Assembly (NCBI GenBank): GCA_029253285.1
Contig: JAQWZU010000132.1
Span: 62,001 to 126,000, forward strand
Length of the DNA: 64,000 bases
Source: Akkermansiaceae bacterium
Lineage (GTDB): Bacteria > Verrucomicrobiota > Verrucomicrobiia > Verrucomicrobiales > Akkermansiaceae
Reading direction: 5' to 3'
Positions 1 to 8,954 of this stretch are shown here, in pieces. The position numbers and the translations under genes were made by a program. Under the pieces are notes generated by a model. It did not search any database. It was not told the DNA's origin and saw only the letters and a program-made list of their open reading frames with translations. Every line of letters begins with the position of its first letter. Position 1 is the stretch's first letter.

Positions 1-354
1 GCTCCAGACACCGTCCTCCAAACGAAGGGCAAAGCCCATCATCTCGGCTTCCTCCGGATCATCTGCTGAGCGCGCTCCTACAAGCACTGCTGAAAGCTCC
101 CCATCGATTTTTTCGAAGCCCTCGAAGAATTCTACTTTTTCGTTCCGGATCCAGTCAGCTCTTTGGTTCCAGGCCTCATTGAGCAAGCTCCGGGTTTTCG
201 GGCCGACGAACCCTGAGATCCCAACCTCCCCAGGGACTCCGGGTTGCTGTTTCTTAGACTTCAGTTTCTCTAAAACCGAGAGAACAGCCTTGGTTGGCTC
301 GCCTCCAGAAAGTGGAAGCAAACCCAGAAGAAAAAGGATAGAAATCCAGCGCAT
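1..354 (-). CDS. Hypothetical exported protein, partial (C-terminus beyond the left window edge)
   Basis: Reverse-strand reading from ATG at 354 gives MRWISILFLLGLLPLSGGEPTKAVLSVLEKLKSKKQQPGVPGEVG..., open to the window edge, with a signal-peptide-like N-terminus. Not in the ORF track because it has no stop inside the window. Confidence 0.7.
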   Translation of the reverse strand, partial: MRWISILFLLGLLPLSGGEPTKAVLSVLEKLKSKKQQPGVPGEVGISGFVGPKTRSLLNEAWNQRADWIRNEKVEFFEGFEKIDGELSAVLVGARSADDPEEAEMMGFALRLEDGVWS

Positions 355-436
355 CGAAGTGAGTTTCGCACTCACATCACAAAGCGACAAGTCGAGTCTT
401 CCATATCTCGCATTTATCCGGAGCTAATCCAACTTT

Positions 437-1366
437 TCAGGGAAAGAGCTTCCAGCAAATTGCCATGAGGACAATTCCTCCGAAAAGTCCTAAAGTGAGG
501 CCGTATAGCCCGAACTGGACCTGGAAAGGTTGCATTTCAGGGCCCGTGAAATTGGGTGTCGGCGTAGCCGGGCTACTGACGAAAGAGGGCTTGAGAGGCT
601 TCTGCCAATAGCGACCGTATTCCCCCTGGCTGATATCGAAGGCGATTTTAGTTTCCCGAACGGTGTCCCAGTATTCTTTTGCCTCGGCCACTGCGGGAAC
701 CGTCATGTAAATGTTCAGATCCATGCCTGGTGTGGGCTCGAGATTCACCTTGATGTTCAATAAAGCTTGTTTGAGGGCCTGACGCGCATCTGCTTCGGTC
801 TGATTGTAGGGTTCCGCTTCAAGCTTTAGCCTCTCGAGTCCCGCCGATTTGTTGGACGCATCGAGCGCCTTGATGACATCTGGAACCATCTTGGCGATGG
901 CAGTAGCTATTTCAGCGGCTTCGTTGGGGTCGGGACGGACAATGGCGACTTCCATCATCTTGTCCTCCTGCTCAAGATTCACATCGAGAGACGATCTCAA
1001 AGCGGTAATCACATCATCCAAGCCTAGGGCCCATTTTTGAGTTAAATCAAGATCGGTGGTGATTTTGGACAGCGCGGCGTGGGACTCGATCTCTTTCATG
1101 ACCTGCGACTCATTGACGTTCGCTATTCCGGTTGGGCTTTCTTTGAGATTGTTCCCCTTGAAAGGGGCTCTGATGTCCGTTTTCACGATTGCGGATGCAG
1201 GATATTCTTTGTCAGCCTTCTCCCACTCTTGCTTGCCATAAAAAGCCCCTCCAAGGGTGCCACCCACGGCTGTCAGGAGTAACAGCCAAGACCACCACCA
1301 AAAGCTCCTGCGTCCACGTCGTCGTTTCATCCCGGCGAATCTGAACAGATGAAAACCATCCGTCAC
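437..1366 (-). CDS. Wzz/chain-length-determinant-like membrane protein (two TM segments)
   Basis: 309 aa ORF with N-terminal TM (WWWSWLLLLTAVGGTLGGAFYG), long extracytoplasmic helical region and C-terminal TM (GLYGLTLGLFGGIVLMAICW). Start may be internal at 1330. Confidence 0.6.
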   Translation of the reverse strand: MTDGFHLFRFAGMKRRRGRRSFWWWSWLLLLTAVGGTLGGAFYGKQEWEKADKEYPASAIVKTDIRAPFKGNNLKESPTGIANVNESQVMKEIESHAALSKITTDLDLTQKWALGLDDVITALRSSLDVNLEQEDKMMEVAIVRPDPNEAAEIATAIAKMVPDVIKALDASNKSAGLERLKLEAEPYNQTEADARQALKQALLNIKVNLEPTPGMDLNIYMTVPAVAEAKEYWDTVRETKIAFDISQGEYGRYWQKPLKPSFVSSPATPTPNFTGPEMQPFQVQFGLYGLTLGLFGGIVLMAICWKLFP

Positions 1367-1381
1367 TTGAAAAAATCAGAC

Positions 1382-2458
1382 TTAAAGGGTCTGGTGGAAA
1401 AGATCCTTGGTCTTCAGACTTTCAACAAAGCCCGCCATTAAGCCCGCCGTGGTCTCGATATCCTGATAATCCACCGTTTCCACCACTGAATGCATGCAGC
1501 GGAGAGGAATAGAAACCAGAGCGCTCGGCACACCTTCCCGGGAGTGGTAAATGCTGTCGGTATCCGTCCCGGTAAAGCGACTGGACGCTTCATGCTGGAG
1601 GGGAATCTTTTTCTTGTCGGCAACCTCGATCAAGCGGTTAACGACCAAGGGGTGACTTGCCGTTCCGTGCGTTACGGTCGGGCCTCCCCCCATCGTTACC
1701 TTGCCATATTGCTCCGCAGACAGGCCCGGGGTATCCGTGGCGTGAGTGACATCAGTGCAAATGCAGACATCAGGCTGAAGTCGATGGGTCGCCATCTTGG
1801 CTCCATAACCGCCGATTTCCTCCTGAACCGAATTGAGACAAACTAAAGTGAATGCGGGTTTGCTTTTGGCACTCGCAAGTTTTTTTAACACTTGGGCAAT
1901 CATGAACCCGCCGATCCGGTTGTCCACCGCGCGGCTCACTACCCTTTTGTTACGAATTTCCATCGGGGTGTCGGCATACACGGCTGGATGCCCCACTCGC
2001 AAGCCCATCTGGGCTACTTCGTCGGCCCCAGACGCCCCGATATCGACCCAAAGCTCATGTACTTTGGGTGCTTTTTCGCTCCCAAGACTGTCGCGTCGAA
2101 GATGAATCGCGGTGTTTCCAATAATTCCGTCAACCGTTCCTTTATCACCAAGAATCTGCAAACGTCGTCCCCGACCGGTGGCGGCATCGCTCCCACCCAC
2201 TCGATCGAGGTAAAGAAAGCCATCTTTGCTGATGTGTTTAATCATGTAGCCGATTTCGTCAGCGTGCGCTTCCAGCATGACGATCTTGTCAGACTTCCCT
2301 TTTAAAGTTGCCCAGGTCGAGCCGTAGGCATCGCACTCCACCGAGTCTGCGTATTTCCCAACATACTTGGCCCACACTTTTTGTCCCGGCATTTCAAACC
2401 CGGTGGGACTTGGAGTTTCCAGGAGATCGAAGAGAAATGATTTTTCGGCTTTCGTCAT
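1382..2458 (-). CDS. M42 family aminopeptidase / cellulase-like metallopeptidase
   Basis: MTKAEKSFLFDLLETPSPTGFE..., MLEAHADEIGYMIKHI, VQEEIGGYGAK, THATDTPG, TGTDTDSIYHSREGVPSALVSIPLRCMHS: metal-binding pattern of the M42/FrvX family. Confidence 0.88.
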   Translation of the reverse strand: MTKAEKSFLFDLLETPSPTGFEMPGQKVWAKYVGKYADSVECDAYGSTWATLKGKSDKIVMLEAHADEIGYMIKHISKDGFLYLDRVGGSDAATGRGRRLQILGDKGTVDGIIGNTAIHLRRDSLGSEKAPKVHELWVDIGASGADEVAQMGLRVGHPAVYADTPMEIRNKRVVSRAVDNRIGGFMIAQVLKKLASAKSKPAFTLVCLNSVQEEIGGYGAKMATHRLQPDVCICTDVTHATDTPGLSAEQYGKVTMGGGPTVTHGTASHPLVVNRLIEVADKKKIPLQHEASSRFTGTDTDSIYHSREGVPSALVSIPLRCMHSVVETVDYQDIETTAGLMAGFVESLKTKDLFHQTL

Positions 2459-2526
2459 AGGGCAAACAAAGCCCAAATTGGCGATCTGGAAACCTTAAAC
2501 GAAGGAAAATCCATCTGACTCTCTTT

Positions 2527-2970
2527 ATGAAATTCCAACAGATCGACTACGGTAGCCCGGCTTACCAAGAGGAATTGCTCCTTCGGGATGCCGTTCTGCG
2601 GAAGCCCCTGGGCCTCGCCCTGAGGGATGATGACTTGTCGCAAGAAACGTCCCAATGGCATTTTGGGCTCTTCGATGGCGATCTTCTCATAGCGAGCGTG
2701 ATCGCAGTCCCGAAATCTGAGGAGTTAATTCAACTGAGACAAATGGCGGTATCCGGCCAATTTCAGGGTCAGGGATGTGGAAGGAGACTTGTTGAGATGC
2801 TTGAAAAAACTCTTTGGAAAAAAGGATTTCAGAAAATCACTTTGCATGCCCGGATTCAGGTATTTGAATTCTACATCAGATTGGGATACACTCCGGTTGG
2901 AGAACCATTTGAGGAAGTGGGAATCCCACATCAGTGCATGCAGAAAACCATTTTCAAATCTAGGTCTTAA
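2527..2970 (+). CDS. GNAT family N-acetyltransferase
   Basis: LIQLRQMAVSGQFQGQGCGRRLVEMLE: acetyl-CoA binding motif (QGQGxGRxL); ...FYIRLGYTPVGEPFEEVGIPHQCMQK. Confidence 0.85.
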   Translation: MKFQQIDYGSPAYQEELLLRDAVLRKPLGLALRDDDLSQETSQWHFGLFDGDLLIASVIAVPKSEELIQLRQMAVSGQFQGQGCGRRLVEMLEKTLWKKGFQKITLHARIQVFEFYIRLGYTPVGEPFEEVGIPHQCMQKTIFKSRS

Positions 2971-3802
2971 AATCACGGGATTGAAAGACCATCCAGCCGA
3001 CAATGAATAGCGAGATATTGAGCCCGGACAAAATCGCGTAGCTTTCCACGATTCGGGCCCAAGGGATCTCTTCTTGCAATAAATAGGCCCAATTCTCCAT
3101 CCGGTAGGTAATGAAGACGTGCTTCACACCGCGCAAAAATGGCATGTTTTGGAGGACGAAATCGATAAAGAAAACGCTCAAGGCCATAATCGTTGCCGTC
3201 GCTGGTTTCATTTTGAAACAGGAGAAAAAGAAGGCCAATGAGCTCACCACGCACATACTGAGGCCCATAAAGCAGGCCCCAACAAAGAGGCGTGTAAAAC
3301 CCTCCCCCCATCCAGGATAAACCGAGAGGATATAGAGGTTGGGATTCCATACAAAAAGCCCCCCCCCCGTTCCGAGCGCCAACACCGACATTCCGTATCC
3401 CGTAATTCCGACGAAAATAACAAAAGTTACGGTATAGATAATCACGGCGAAATATTTCAGCAACAGAACCCTCAAGCGGGAAACCGGCCGGGAGAGCACC
3501 ATCCGGAGATTCCCGTCTTCTGATTCCTTCGCGACAATGTCACCACCTACCAGAGCAAAGTAGATTGAACCCAGTAGAAACATGCTCCCTCCCATGATCC
3601 AGTAAGTAGAGGTCAGCGATGAATAGAGCTGGTCCATTGGGATAAGATTCCGTTCCGCCAATTCCGCCACCTTATCCCGGCCGACCTTGACCCAGAGTGT
3701 CAGAATCAGGATCTCGAATACGATGAACACGACATAGCCCAGATAAGTTCTTCGCCTCGCGAAAAGCTTCCTCAATTCCCCTCTCAACTGGCTTAAGAAC
3801 AT
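2960..3802 (-). CDS. ABC-2 type transporter permease
   Basis: About six hydrophobic segments, ESEDGNLRMVLSRPVSRLRVLLLKY motif typical of ABC-2 permeases; start overlaps the upstream ATPase gene. Confidence 0.85.
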   Translation of the reverse strand: MFLSQLRGELRKLFARRRTYLGYVVFIVFEILILTLWVKVGRDKVAELAERNLIPMDQLYSSLTSTYWIMGGSMFLLGSIYFALVGGDIVAKESEDGNLRMVLSRPVSRLRVLLLKYFAVIIYTVTFVIFVGITGYGMSVLALGTGGGLFVWNPNLYILSVYPGWGEGFTRLFVGACFMGLSMCVVSSLAFFFSCFKMKPATATIMALSVFFIDFVLQNMPFLRGVKHVFITYRMENWAYLLQEEIPWARIVESYAILSGLNISLFIVGWMVFQSRDFKT

Positions 3803-4689
3803 GAAGACTCCTTGCTGAATTCCAAATAAACGTCCTCAAGTGAACGTCGGACCGGTGTGACCTCATGAACCTTCGCTCCAGCGCCAACGAGGCGCTCAAC
3901 CACATTGGCCACTTGATGCTCCGGAGGGAAAAGACAGCGGGATTCTGTCAACCATTCACCGTCGAATTCTTCGACCACCGACTTCAACACATCCATCGGC
4001 TCCGCAGAGATTTTGAATCCCAGTCGATCATCACGCAGGTCGTTGACATCTCCCTCGAAAACTAATTCTCCTTCGCGAATGATCGAAACGCGGTCACACA
4101 TCAATTCGACCTCCGACAGTAGATGCGAATTAAATAAGACGGTCATTCCGCGCTCGTTGCGCAGATTGACGATAAAATCACGGAACCATTTAATACCCTC
4201 CGGATCAAGTCCATCGGTCGGCTCATCCAAAAGCAAAACCTCAGGCTCGGGGAGGAGAGCTTGTGCTAGGGCGAGGCGTTGTCGCATTCCGTGGCTGTAA
4301 GCTCCCACTTTCGAATGAATCCGATCGGTCAAACCCACTCGTTCGACAATATCGAGAGCCTGACTATGGTCAAATTTACCGCTTAACCCCACAAGTACCT
4401 TAAGATTCTCCCACCCACTCATATAGTCATAAAAGGAGGGAGCCTCGAAAATCGCGCCAACTTTCCGAAGCGCTTTTGCCTGCTCCTTTTGCACGGAAAC
4501 ATCATCAATGAAGACCTCTCCTCCATCGGCCGAGATCATCGCCAGAACGATGCCGAGAGTGGTGCTTTTCCCCGCTCCGTTGTGACCAAGCAAGCCATGA
4601 ATAACCCCACGCTTTACCTCAAAGCTAATTCCCTTGAGCGCCTTCTTCCCAGCAAATCTCTTATCTAAATTCTCAATTCTTAGCATCAC
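3793..4689 (-). CDS. ABC transporter ATP-binding protein
   Basis: Walker A GHNGAGKST, signature YSHGMRQRLALAQALL, Walker B VLLLDEPTDGLDP, switch HLLSEVE. An ATG at 4686 is the alternative start. Confidence 0.95.
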   Translation of the reverse strand: MMLRIENLDKRFAGKKALKGISFEVKRGVIHGLLGHNGAGKSTTLGIVLAMISADGGEVFIDDVSVQKEQAKALRKVGAIFEAPSFYDYMSGWENLKVLVGLSGKFDHSQALDIVERVGLTDRIHSKVGAYSHGMRQRLALAQALLPEPEVLLLDEPTDGLDPEGIKWFRDFIVNLRNERGMTVLFNSHLLSEVELMCDRVSIIREGELVFEGDVNDLRDDRLGFKISAEPMDVLKSVVEEFDGEWLTESRCLFPPEHQVANVVERLVGAGAKVHEVTPVRRSLEDVYLEFSKESSCS

Positions 4690-5195
4690 TTGGAATCAAC
4701 GTTAAAATCGACTTTCTGATTCACCGACTGATCGGCATAAAGGAAATTTGTGCCGTTTTTCTCGCCATGGAAGGCCTCCTTGTCGTAAATTAGAGGGATG
4801 GAATCTTTATCGATCCCCATAAATCCCAACTGGCTGTAGCGCAAGCCGCTCTGAGTTTCATTCCAAAAATAGCTCGAACCGGACTTGTCGAAATGCTTAT
4901 GATCCGCAGGGCAGCGAAAGGCCGTCTTGCTTCCGGCGTAATCCAGCAACGCTACTTCTATCACATCCTGGTTCCCTCCCTTCGTGGAGCGACCCATTGC
5001 AATGACAGGATAGCGCCCTTGATGATCGATTAGATAGCCCTCCAGCGCGACTCCCAGGCCGCGCAATACACTGAGACAGGAAGACTGTCCGGATTTACGC
5101 TTTACCGATTTCCCAATTGGCACGGCCATTACTACAAGAGCCCCGATAATTGCCAGAGCAATCATGAGTTCTTGTAAGGTCCATCCCCTCTTCAA
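4686..5195 (-). CDS. Type II secretion-like pseudopilin (prepilin N-terminal methylation domain)
   Basis: MKRG|WTLQELMIALAIIGALVVMAVP prepilin-like cleavage motif, then RCPADHKHF...SSYFWNE and HGEKNGTNFLYADQS. Start codon TTG overlaps the upstream stop (TTGA). Confidence 0.8.
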   Translation of the reverse strand: MKRGWTLQELMIALAIIGALVVMAVPIGKSVKRKSGQSSCLSVLRGLGVALEGYLIDHQGRYPVIAMGRSTKGGNQDVIEVALLDYAGSKTAFRCPADHKHFDKSGSSYFWNETQSGLRYSQLGFMGIDKDSIPLIYDKEAFHGEKNGTNFLYADQSVNQKVDFNVDSK

Positions 5196-5809
5196 AAGCC
5201 ACCTCCTCTCGGAGGCGCGAATCCCTGCACAACTTCTCCAGCAGCATCCATCAACGGTCGCATTACCATTTTCGTTTCGGCTGATGCGCTCTGGTAGTAA
5301 GCCTTGAACCCCTGCTCCGCGATGCGCACAAGGATTTCAGGATCCTCTTCCTGAATCCGAGCTAGGGCATCGGCTCCTTTGCCTCCGGTCATATCCTGGA
5401 TTACCCGTTCCATCATTTTGGCACGCTCCTCTTCCGCCATCCCATCGAAGGCCGACATCAAACGCTCGGCTGCTTTGGTGAACGTTAAATCGACGAAGTA
5501 AGCCTTTTCCTCACTGCTTAATTTGAAAAAGAGGTCGTAAGTGGATTGATCCTCATTCAGTTCCTGTCTCTGTCGTAAATCCAAACGGTTGAACACCTCG
5601 CTGATCCGTTCCAACTCCCCCTTCCGGCGCTTCGCTTCCCCACCTGAACCCTCTCCATTCGACCAATCTTCAAACTCCGCCTCCTCGATCATCCTTTCAA
5701 CCCTCTGGGGGCTGGCTTTCAGCCCCCCCATCCAGCCGCTTACCAGCAAAACACAAAGCCATACGCCGGCAATTACAAGCAGTCCGCGGATGAGAATATT
5801 GCCATTCAT
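5192..5809 (-). CDS. Hypothetical membrane-anchored protein
   Basis: 205 aa, single N-terminal TM followed by charged helical region; start/stop overlap with the pseudopilin gene. Confidence 0.65.
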   Translation of the reverse strand: MNGNILIRGLLVIAGVWLCVLLVSGWMGGLKASPQRVERMIEEAEFEDWSNGEGSGGEAKRRKGELERISEVFNRLDLRQRQELNEDQSTYDLFFKLSSEEKAYFVDLTFTKAAERLMSAFDGMAEEERAKMMERVIQDMTGGKGADALARIQEEDPEILVRIAEQGFKAYYQSASAETKMVMRPLMDAAGEVVQGFAPPRGGGF

Positions 5810-5855
5810 AGGATACGGGCGAAAACTAGCGCCGATCCTTTACCCCGCAAGCTGT

Positions 5856-7862
5856 TTACTTTTTGAAGGCGTTTTTGAGCTCAGCCACACTGGTAACCCT
5901 CAATTTGATGACCCCCAGTGAGTATACAGTCGCTCCCAGAGAAATGAGCAAACTCGTGGCGATAAGTTTTGTCCAGAATCCTCCTGCCAACCAGGTTTCC
6001 ATCATTTCCTTCGCTCCATAAAGTCCCGCAGCCATCACGAGACTGGCAGCCAACATTCCACCAAGACGGCTCCAGTTCTCCCGTCGAAGTGACACGAATC
6101 CTTTCAAACCCCGCCAGAGCAAGAGGACATTTACCCAAGCTGCGACTGAAGTTGCCAAAGCGATTCCAACCAAACCAATAAAAGGAAAGAGCGTCAAACT
6201 CACCACTATATTCACGGCGACCGTAATCCCGGCCATGATCATCGGTGACTTTGTATTCTCCCGTGCAAAGTATCCCGGTTGAAGAACTTTGATAAGAACG
6301 TATCCCGGTAAGCCGATTGAAAATGCTGCCAGGGCCTGCCCACATCGCCGTGTGTCTTCTGGTGTAAATGCCCCACGCTCAAAAAGAAGCGATATAATTT
6401 CGTGAGGGATGGCGACGAATGCAACCGCCGCTGGCACCGTGATAATCATCGCCAGCTCAATCGCTGACCGCATCGTACCCGCAGCCTCGCTCTCCCTGCC
6501 ATTCGTGAGAAGCCGAGTAATTTCAGGAAGGAGCACCATCCCAAATGCAATCCCAATCATCCCCAGAGGAAGTTGATACACTCGATCCGAATAATAGAGC
6601 GTCGAGATCGCGCCCTGTTGAAAAGATGCAATGATTCCCCCAACAAGTAGATTGATCTGTTGAATACCCGCCGCCAAAACTCCCGGCCCCATCAATACGA
6701 ACAGGCGTTTAATATCACTGTTGAAAACCGGCTTTTGAATAGCGACTGGAAGACGGGCCCTGCGGCAAGTCCACCAAAGGAGACCCAGTTGAACAAATCC
6801 GGCGATCGCGACACACCAAGCCAGTAGCTCACCTTTAGCCTCGGTGATTCGAGCAAAACAGGTCAAGCCAATGAGAAATACGATATTGAGCATGACCGGG
6901 GAAAACGCCGGAGCCGCAAATTTCTTCAGGGTCGTGAGCACGCCACCCAGATGGGCGACCAGAGCCATGCATAGAAGGTAAACAAAAGTGATTTTCGATA
7001 ACTTTACGGTTAAAGCAAAGGCTCCGGGATCGTTGCGGAAAACCTTTACTCGCCCTTCTCCCGAAATGGCACCCATGAACACGGCATAATCATGACCAGG
7101 CGGAAGCGGAACCCTCAGGATTCCATCGTCGGGAACGAGCCATTCACCCCCTCCAATAATCCTCTCTCTGGATTCTTGGAAAGCGGCCGCAATTTGCTCC
7201 TCGGAATCAGATTCCAAAATCTCAACTTCGCCTTTCCGCTTAAGCCCTTCGTTGATGACCGACTCCAGCGAAACTGTTTCCCCAACTGCCTGAACCTCGC
7301 CCCCAAAGATCTCCGCAAAGACCTTGGTGAACTCCCTTTCTCCCTTCCTGGCGAGAGTGAGATCATGAAACTGAATTCCGGAGCCTTTATCTTCGACTTG
7401 AAGATAAACTGCCTTGGCACCTCGGAGGGCAATTCTAAAATCAGAAGCCTCGCTCCCTCCAGCGTGCTCCGCCTTGGGAAGAAATCCCGGGACAACCGCC
7501 AACATCACCCAAGACATCAGTGGAATCAAAGCGAGAGTCAACACACCGAGAACAAGGAATAGGACCGAGAAGGCGTTATTAGCGAAACCCATCGCGGCAA
7601 AGCGGCCATCCTGCGCGACCCGTTTTCCAAAGAGCGGCACGAAGGCGGAATTAAATGCTCCCTCGCCGAAAATCCGACGAAACATATTCGGAAAGCGGAA
7701 AGCGGCATTGAAAGCATCGGCGACCATGCTGGTTCCAACCAGTGCCCCGATGAGGATATCGCGCAAAAAGCCCAGTATCCGGCTCATCAAAGTGAACCCG
7801 GAAAAGGTCATCAATCCGCGCAACATCTTGGGAAGAGTGCGTTGGCTGAGCCTGAAGCTCAA
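5856..7862 (-). CDS. murJ: MurJ-type lipid II flippase / MviN with large soluble insertion
   Basis: SRILGFLRDILIGALVG, ADAFNAAFRFPNMFRRIFGEGAFNSAFVPLF, multi-TM; 668 aa, with a ~150 aa hydrophilic insertion before KITFVYLLCMALVAHLGGVL. Confidence 0.93.
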   Translation of the reverse strand: MSFRLSQRTLPKMLRGLMTFSGFTLMSRILGFLRDILIGALVGTSMVADAFNAAFRFPNMFRRIFGEGAFNSAFVPLFGKRVAQDGRFAAMGFANNAFSVLFLVLGVLTLALIPLMSWVMLAVVPGFLPKAEHAGGSEASDFRIALRGAKAVYLQVEDKGSGIQFHDLTLARKGEREFTKVFAEIFGGEVQAVGETVSLESVINEGLKRKGEVEILESDSEEQIAAAFQESRERIIGGGEWLVPDDGILRVPLPPGHDYAVFMGAISGEGRVKVFRNDPGAFALTVKLSKITFVYLLCMALVAHLGGVLTTLKKFAAPAFSPVMLNIVFLIGLTCFARITEAKGELLAWCVAIAGFVQLGLLWWTCRRARLPVAIQKPVFNSDIKRLFVLMGPGVLAAGIQQINLLVGGIIASFQQGAISTLYYSDRVYQLPLGMIGIAFGMVLLPEITRLLTNGRESEAAGTMRSAIELAMIITVPAAVAFVAIPHEIISLLFERGAFTPEDTRRCGQALAAFSIGLPGYVLIKVLQPGYFARENTKSPMIMAGITVAVNIVVSLTLFPFIGLVGIALATSVAAWVNVLLLWRGLKGFVSLRRENWSRLGGMLAASLVMAAGLYGAKEMMETWLAGGFWTKLIATSLLISLGATVYSLGVIKLRVTSVAELKNAFKK

Positions 7863-7883
7863 GAGATATTACCTATCCCCGAC

Positions 7884-8396
7884 CTACCAGAACCACCAAC
7901 CGCTCCCTTTGGCTTTCTTCTTGTGTTTCCCGTCACCAACCGAGAGGACTTCCACCTTAACATGAGTCAGGCCTTGGTCTTTGAAGCCCAACTTCGCTGC
8001 TGCACGGGGTGTAACGTCAATAATGCGCCCAGGGATAAATGGCCCGCGGTCGTTTAACCGCATCTCCAAGGACTTTCCATTTTTCAAATTGGTCACCTTG
8101 ACTCGGCATGGAAGAGGGAGAGTCTTGTGAGCCCCAGAAACAGCAAATGGCATCACCCTTTCGCCAAGTGAGGTATTTCCCCTCATCAAGCCGAAGAGCT
8201 TACTTTCATCATACCAGGAAGCAATTCCCTCACTGGAATAACTCAAGGCTTGGTCGACAGAAAGCGGATGATACCGAATGCCGCGAATTGTGTAACTGCG
8301 AGTCTGATACCCGTCGTATCCTCCTCCACAGGACGGAAGGGAGATAGAAACCAGGACCAATGAAATCGATACGAGAGCAATTCGTGACCGGCTCAT
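7884..8396 (-). CDS. rlpA: RlpA-like septal ring lytic transglycosylase family lipoprotein
   Basis: Lipobox-like SLPSC; EGIASWYDE...GERVMPFAVSGAHKTLPLPCRVKVTNLKNGKSLEMRLNDRGPFIPGRIIDVTPRAAAKLGF double-psi barrel motif. ATG at 8396 chosen as likely start. Confidence 0.9.
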   Translation of the reverse strand: MSRSRIALVSISLVLVSISLPSCGGGYDGYQTRSYTIRGIRYHPLSVDQALSYSSEGIASWYDESKLFGLMRGNTSLGERVMPFAVSGAHKTLPLPCRVKVTNLKNGKSLEMRLNDRGPFIPGRIIDVTPRAAAKLGFKDQGLTHVKVEVLSVGDGKHKKKAKGSGWWFW

Positions 8397-8403
8397 TTTC
8401 GCT

Positions 8404-8724
8404 CTAGGAATCACCCCTTTGCTGGAGCTCAGGAAGAGTCTTGGCGACTTTTTCCTTAAGAGCCTTCCCAACAAGGAATTTCACAACGGCCCGATCAGGA
8501 ATTGGAATGGTCTTGTTTGGATCCTTGGGGTTGCGTCCGGGACGCCCTTTGGCAATTTTGGTTTCGAAGGTTCCAAAATCTCTAACAACGACATTGTTTG
8601 AATTAGCCAACTCTCTGGACACGATCTCAAGGACCATGTGAAACATTTTGGAAGATAAAGTCTGGGTGACTCCAAGACGGTCACTGACCTCTTGGATGAT
8701 TTCTTTCTTAGTAAAATTAGCCAT
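8404..8724 (-). CDS. HU/IHF family DNA-binding protein
   Basis: MANFTKKEIIQEVSDRLGVTQTLSSKM...VVVRDFGTFETKIAKGRPGRNPKDPNKTIPIPDRAVVKFLVGKALKEKV: HU/IHF arm motif GRNPxTxxxIxIP-like. Confidence 0.93.
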   Translation of the reverse strand: MANFTKKEIIQEVSDRLGVTQTLSSKMFHMVLEIVSRELANSNNVVVRDFGTFETKIAKGRPGRNPKDPNKTIPIPDRAVVKFLVGKALKEKVAKTLPELQQRGDS

Positions 8725-8954
8725 CTTTCTTAGGTATAGGTAGGGAACCCCAGCCAAAGCCCACCTTCCTCGAAAAGAGATGAACCATACTAGGGAATTC
8801 AGGTTACTCAACGTTTGGGCTAATTATTTCGGGAAAGCACAAAATAATTAGTTGCACAAGAATCAGTCCGACAGCATTTAGTGGACCAAGCTTGGAAAAA
8901 CTTCGGATCGTGGCTGCTTTTTGAATCGTCAGACAAGAATCGCCATCTAAGTTT

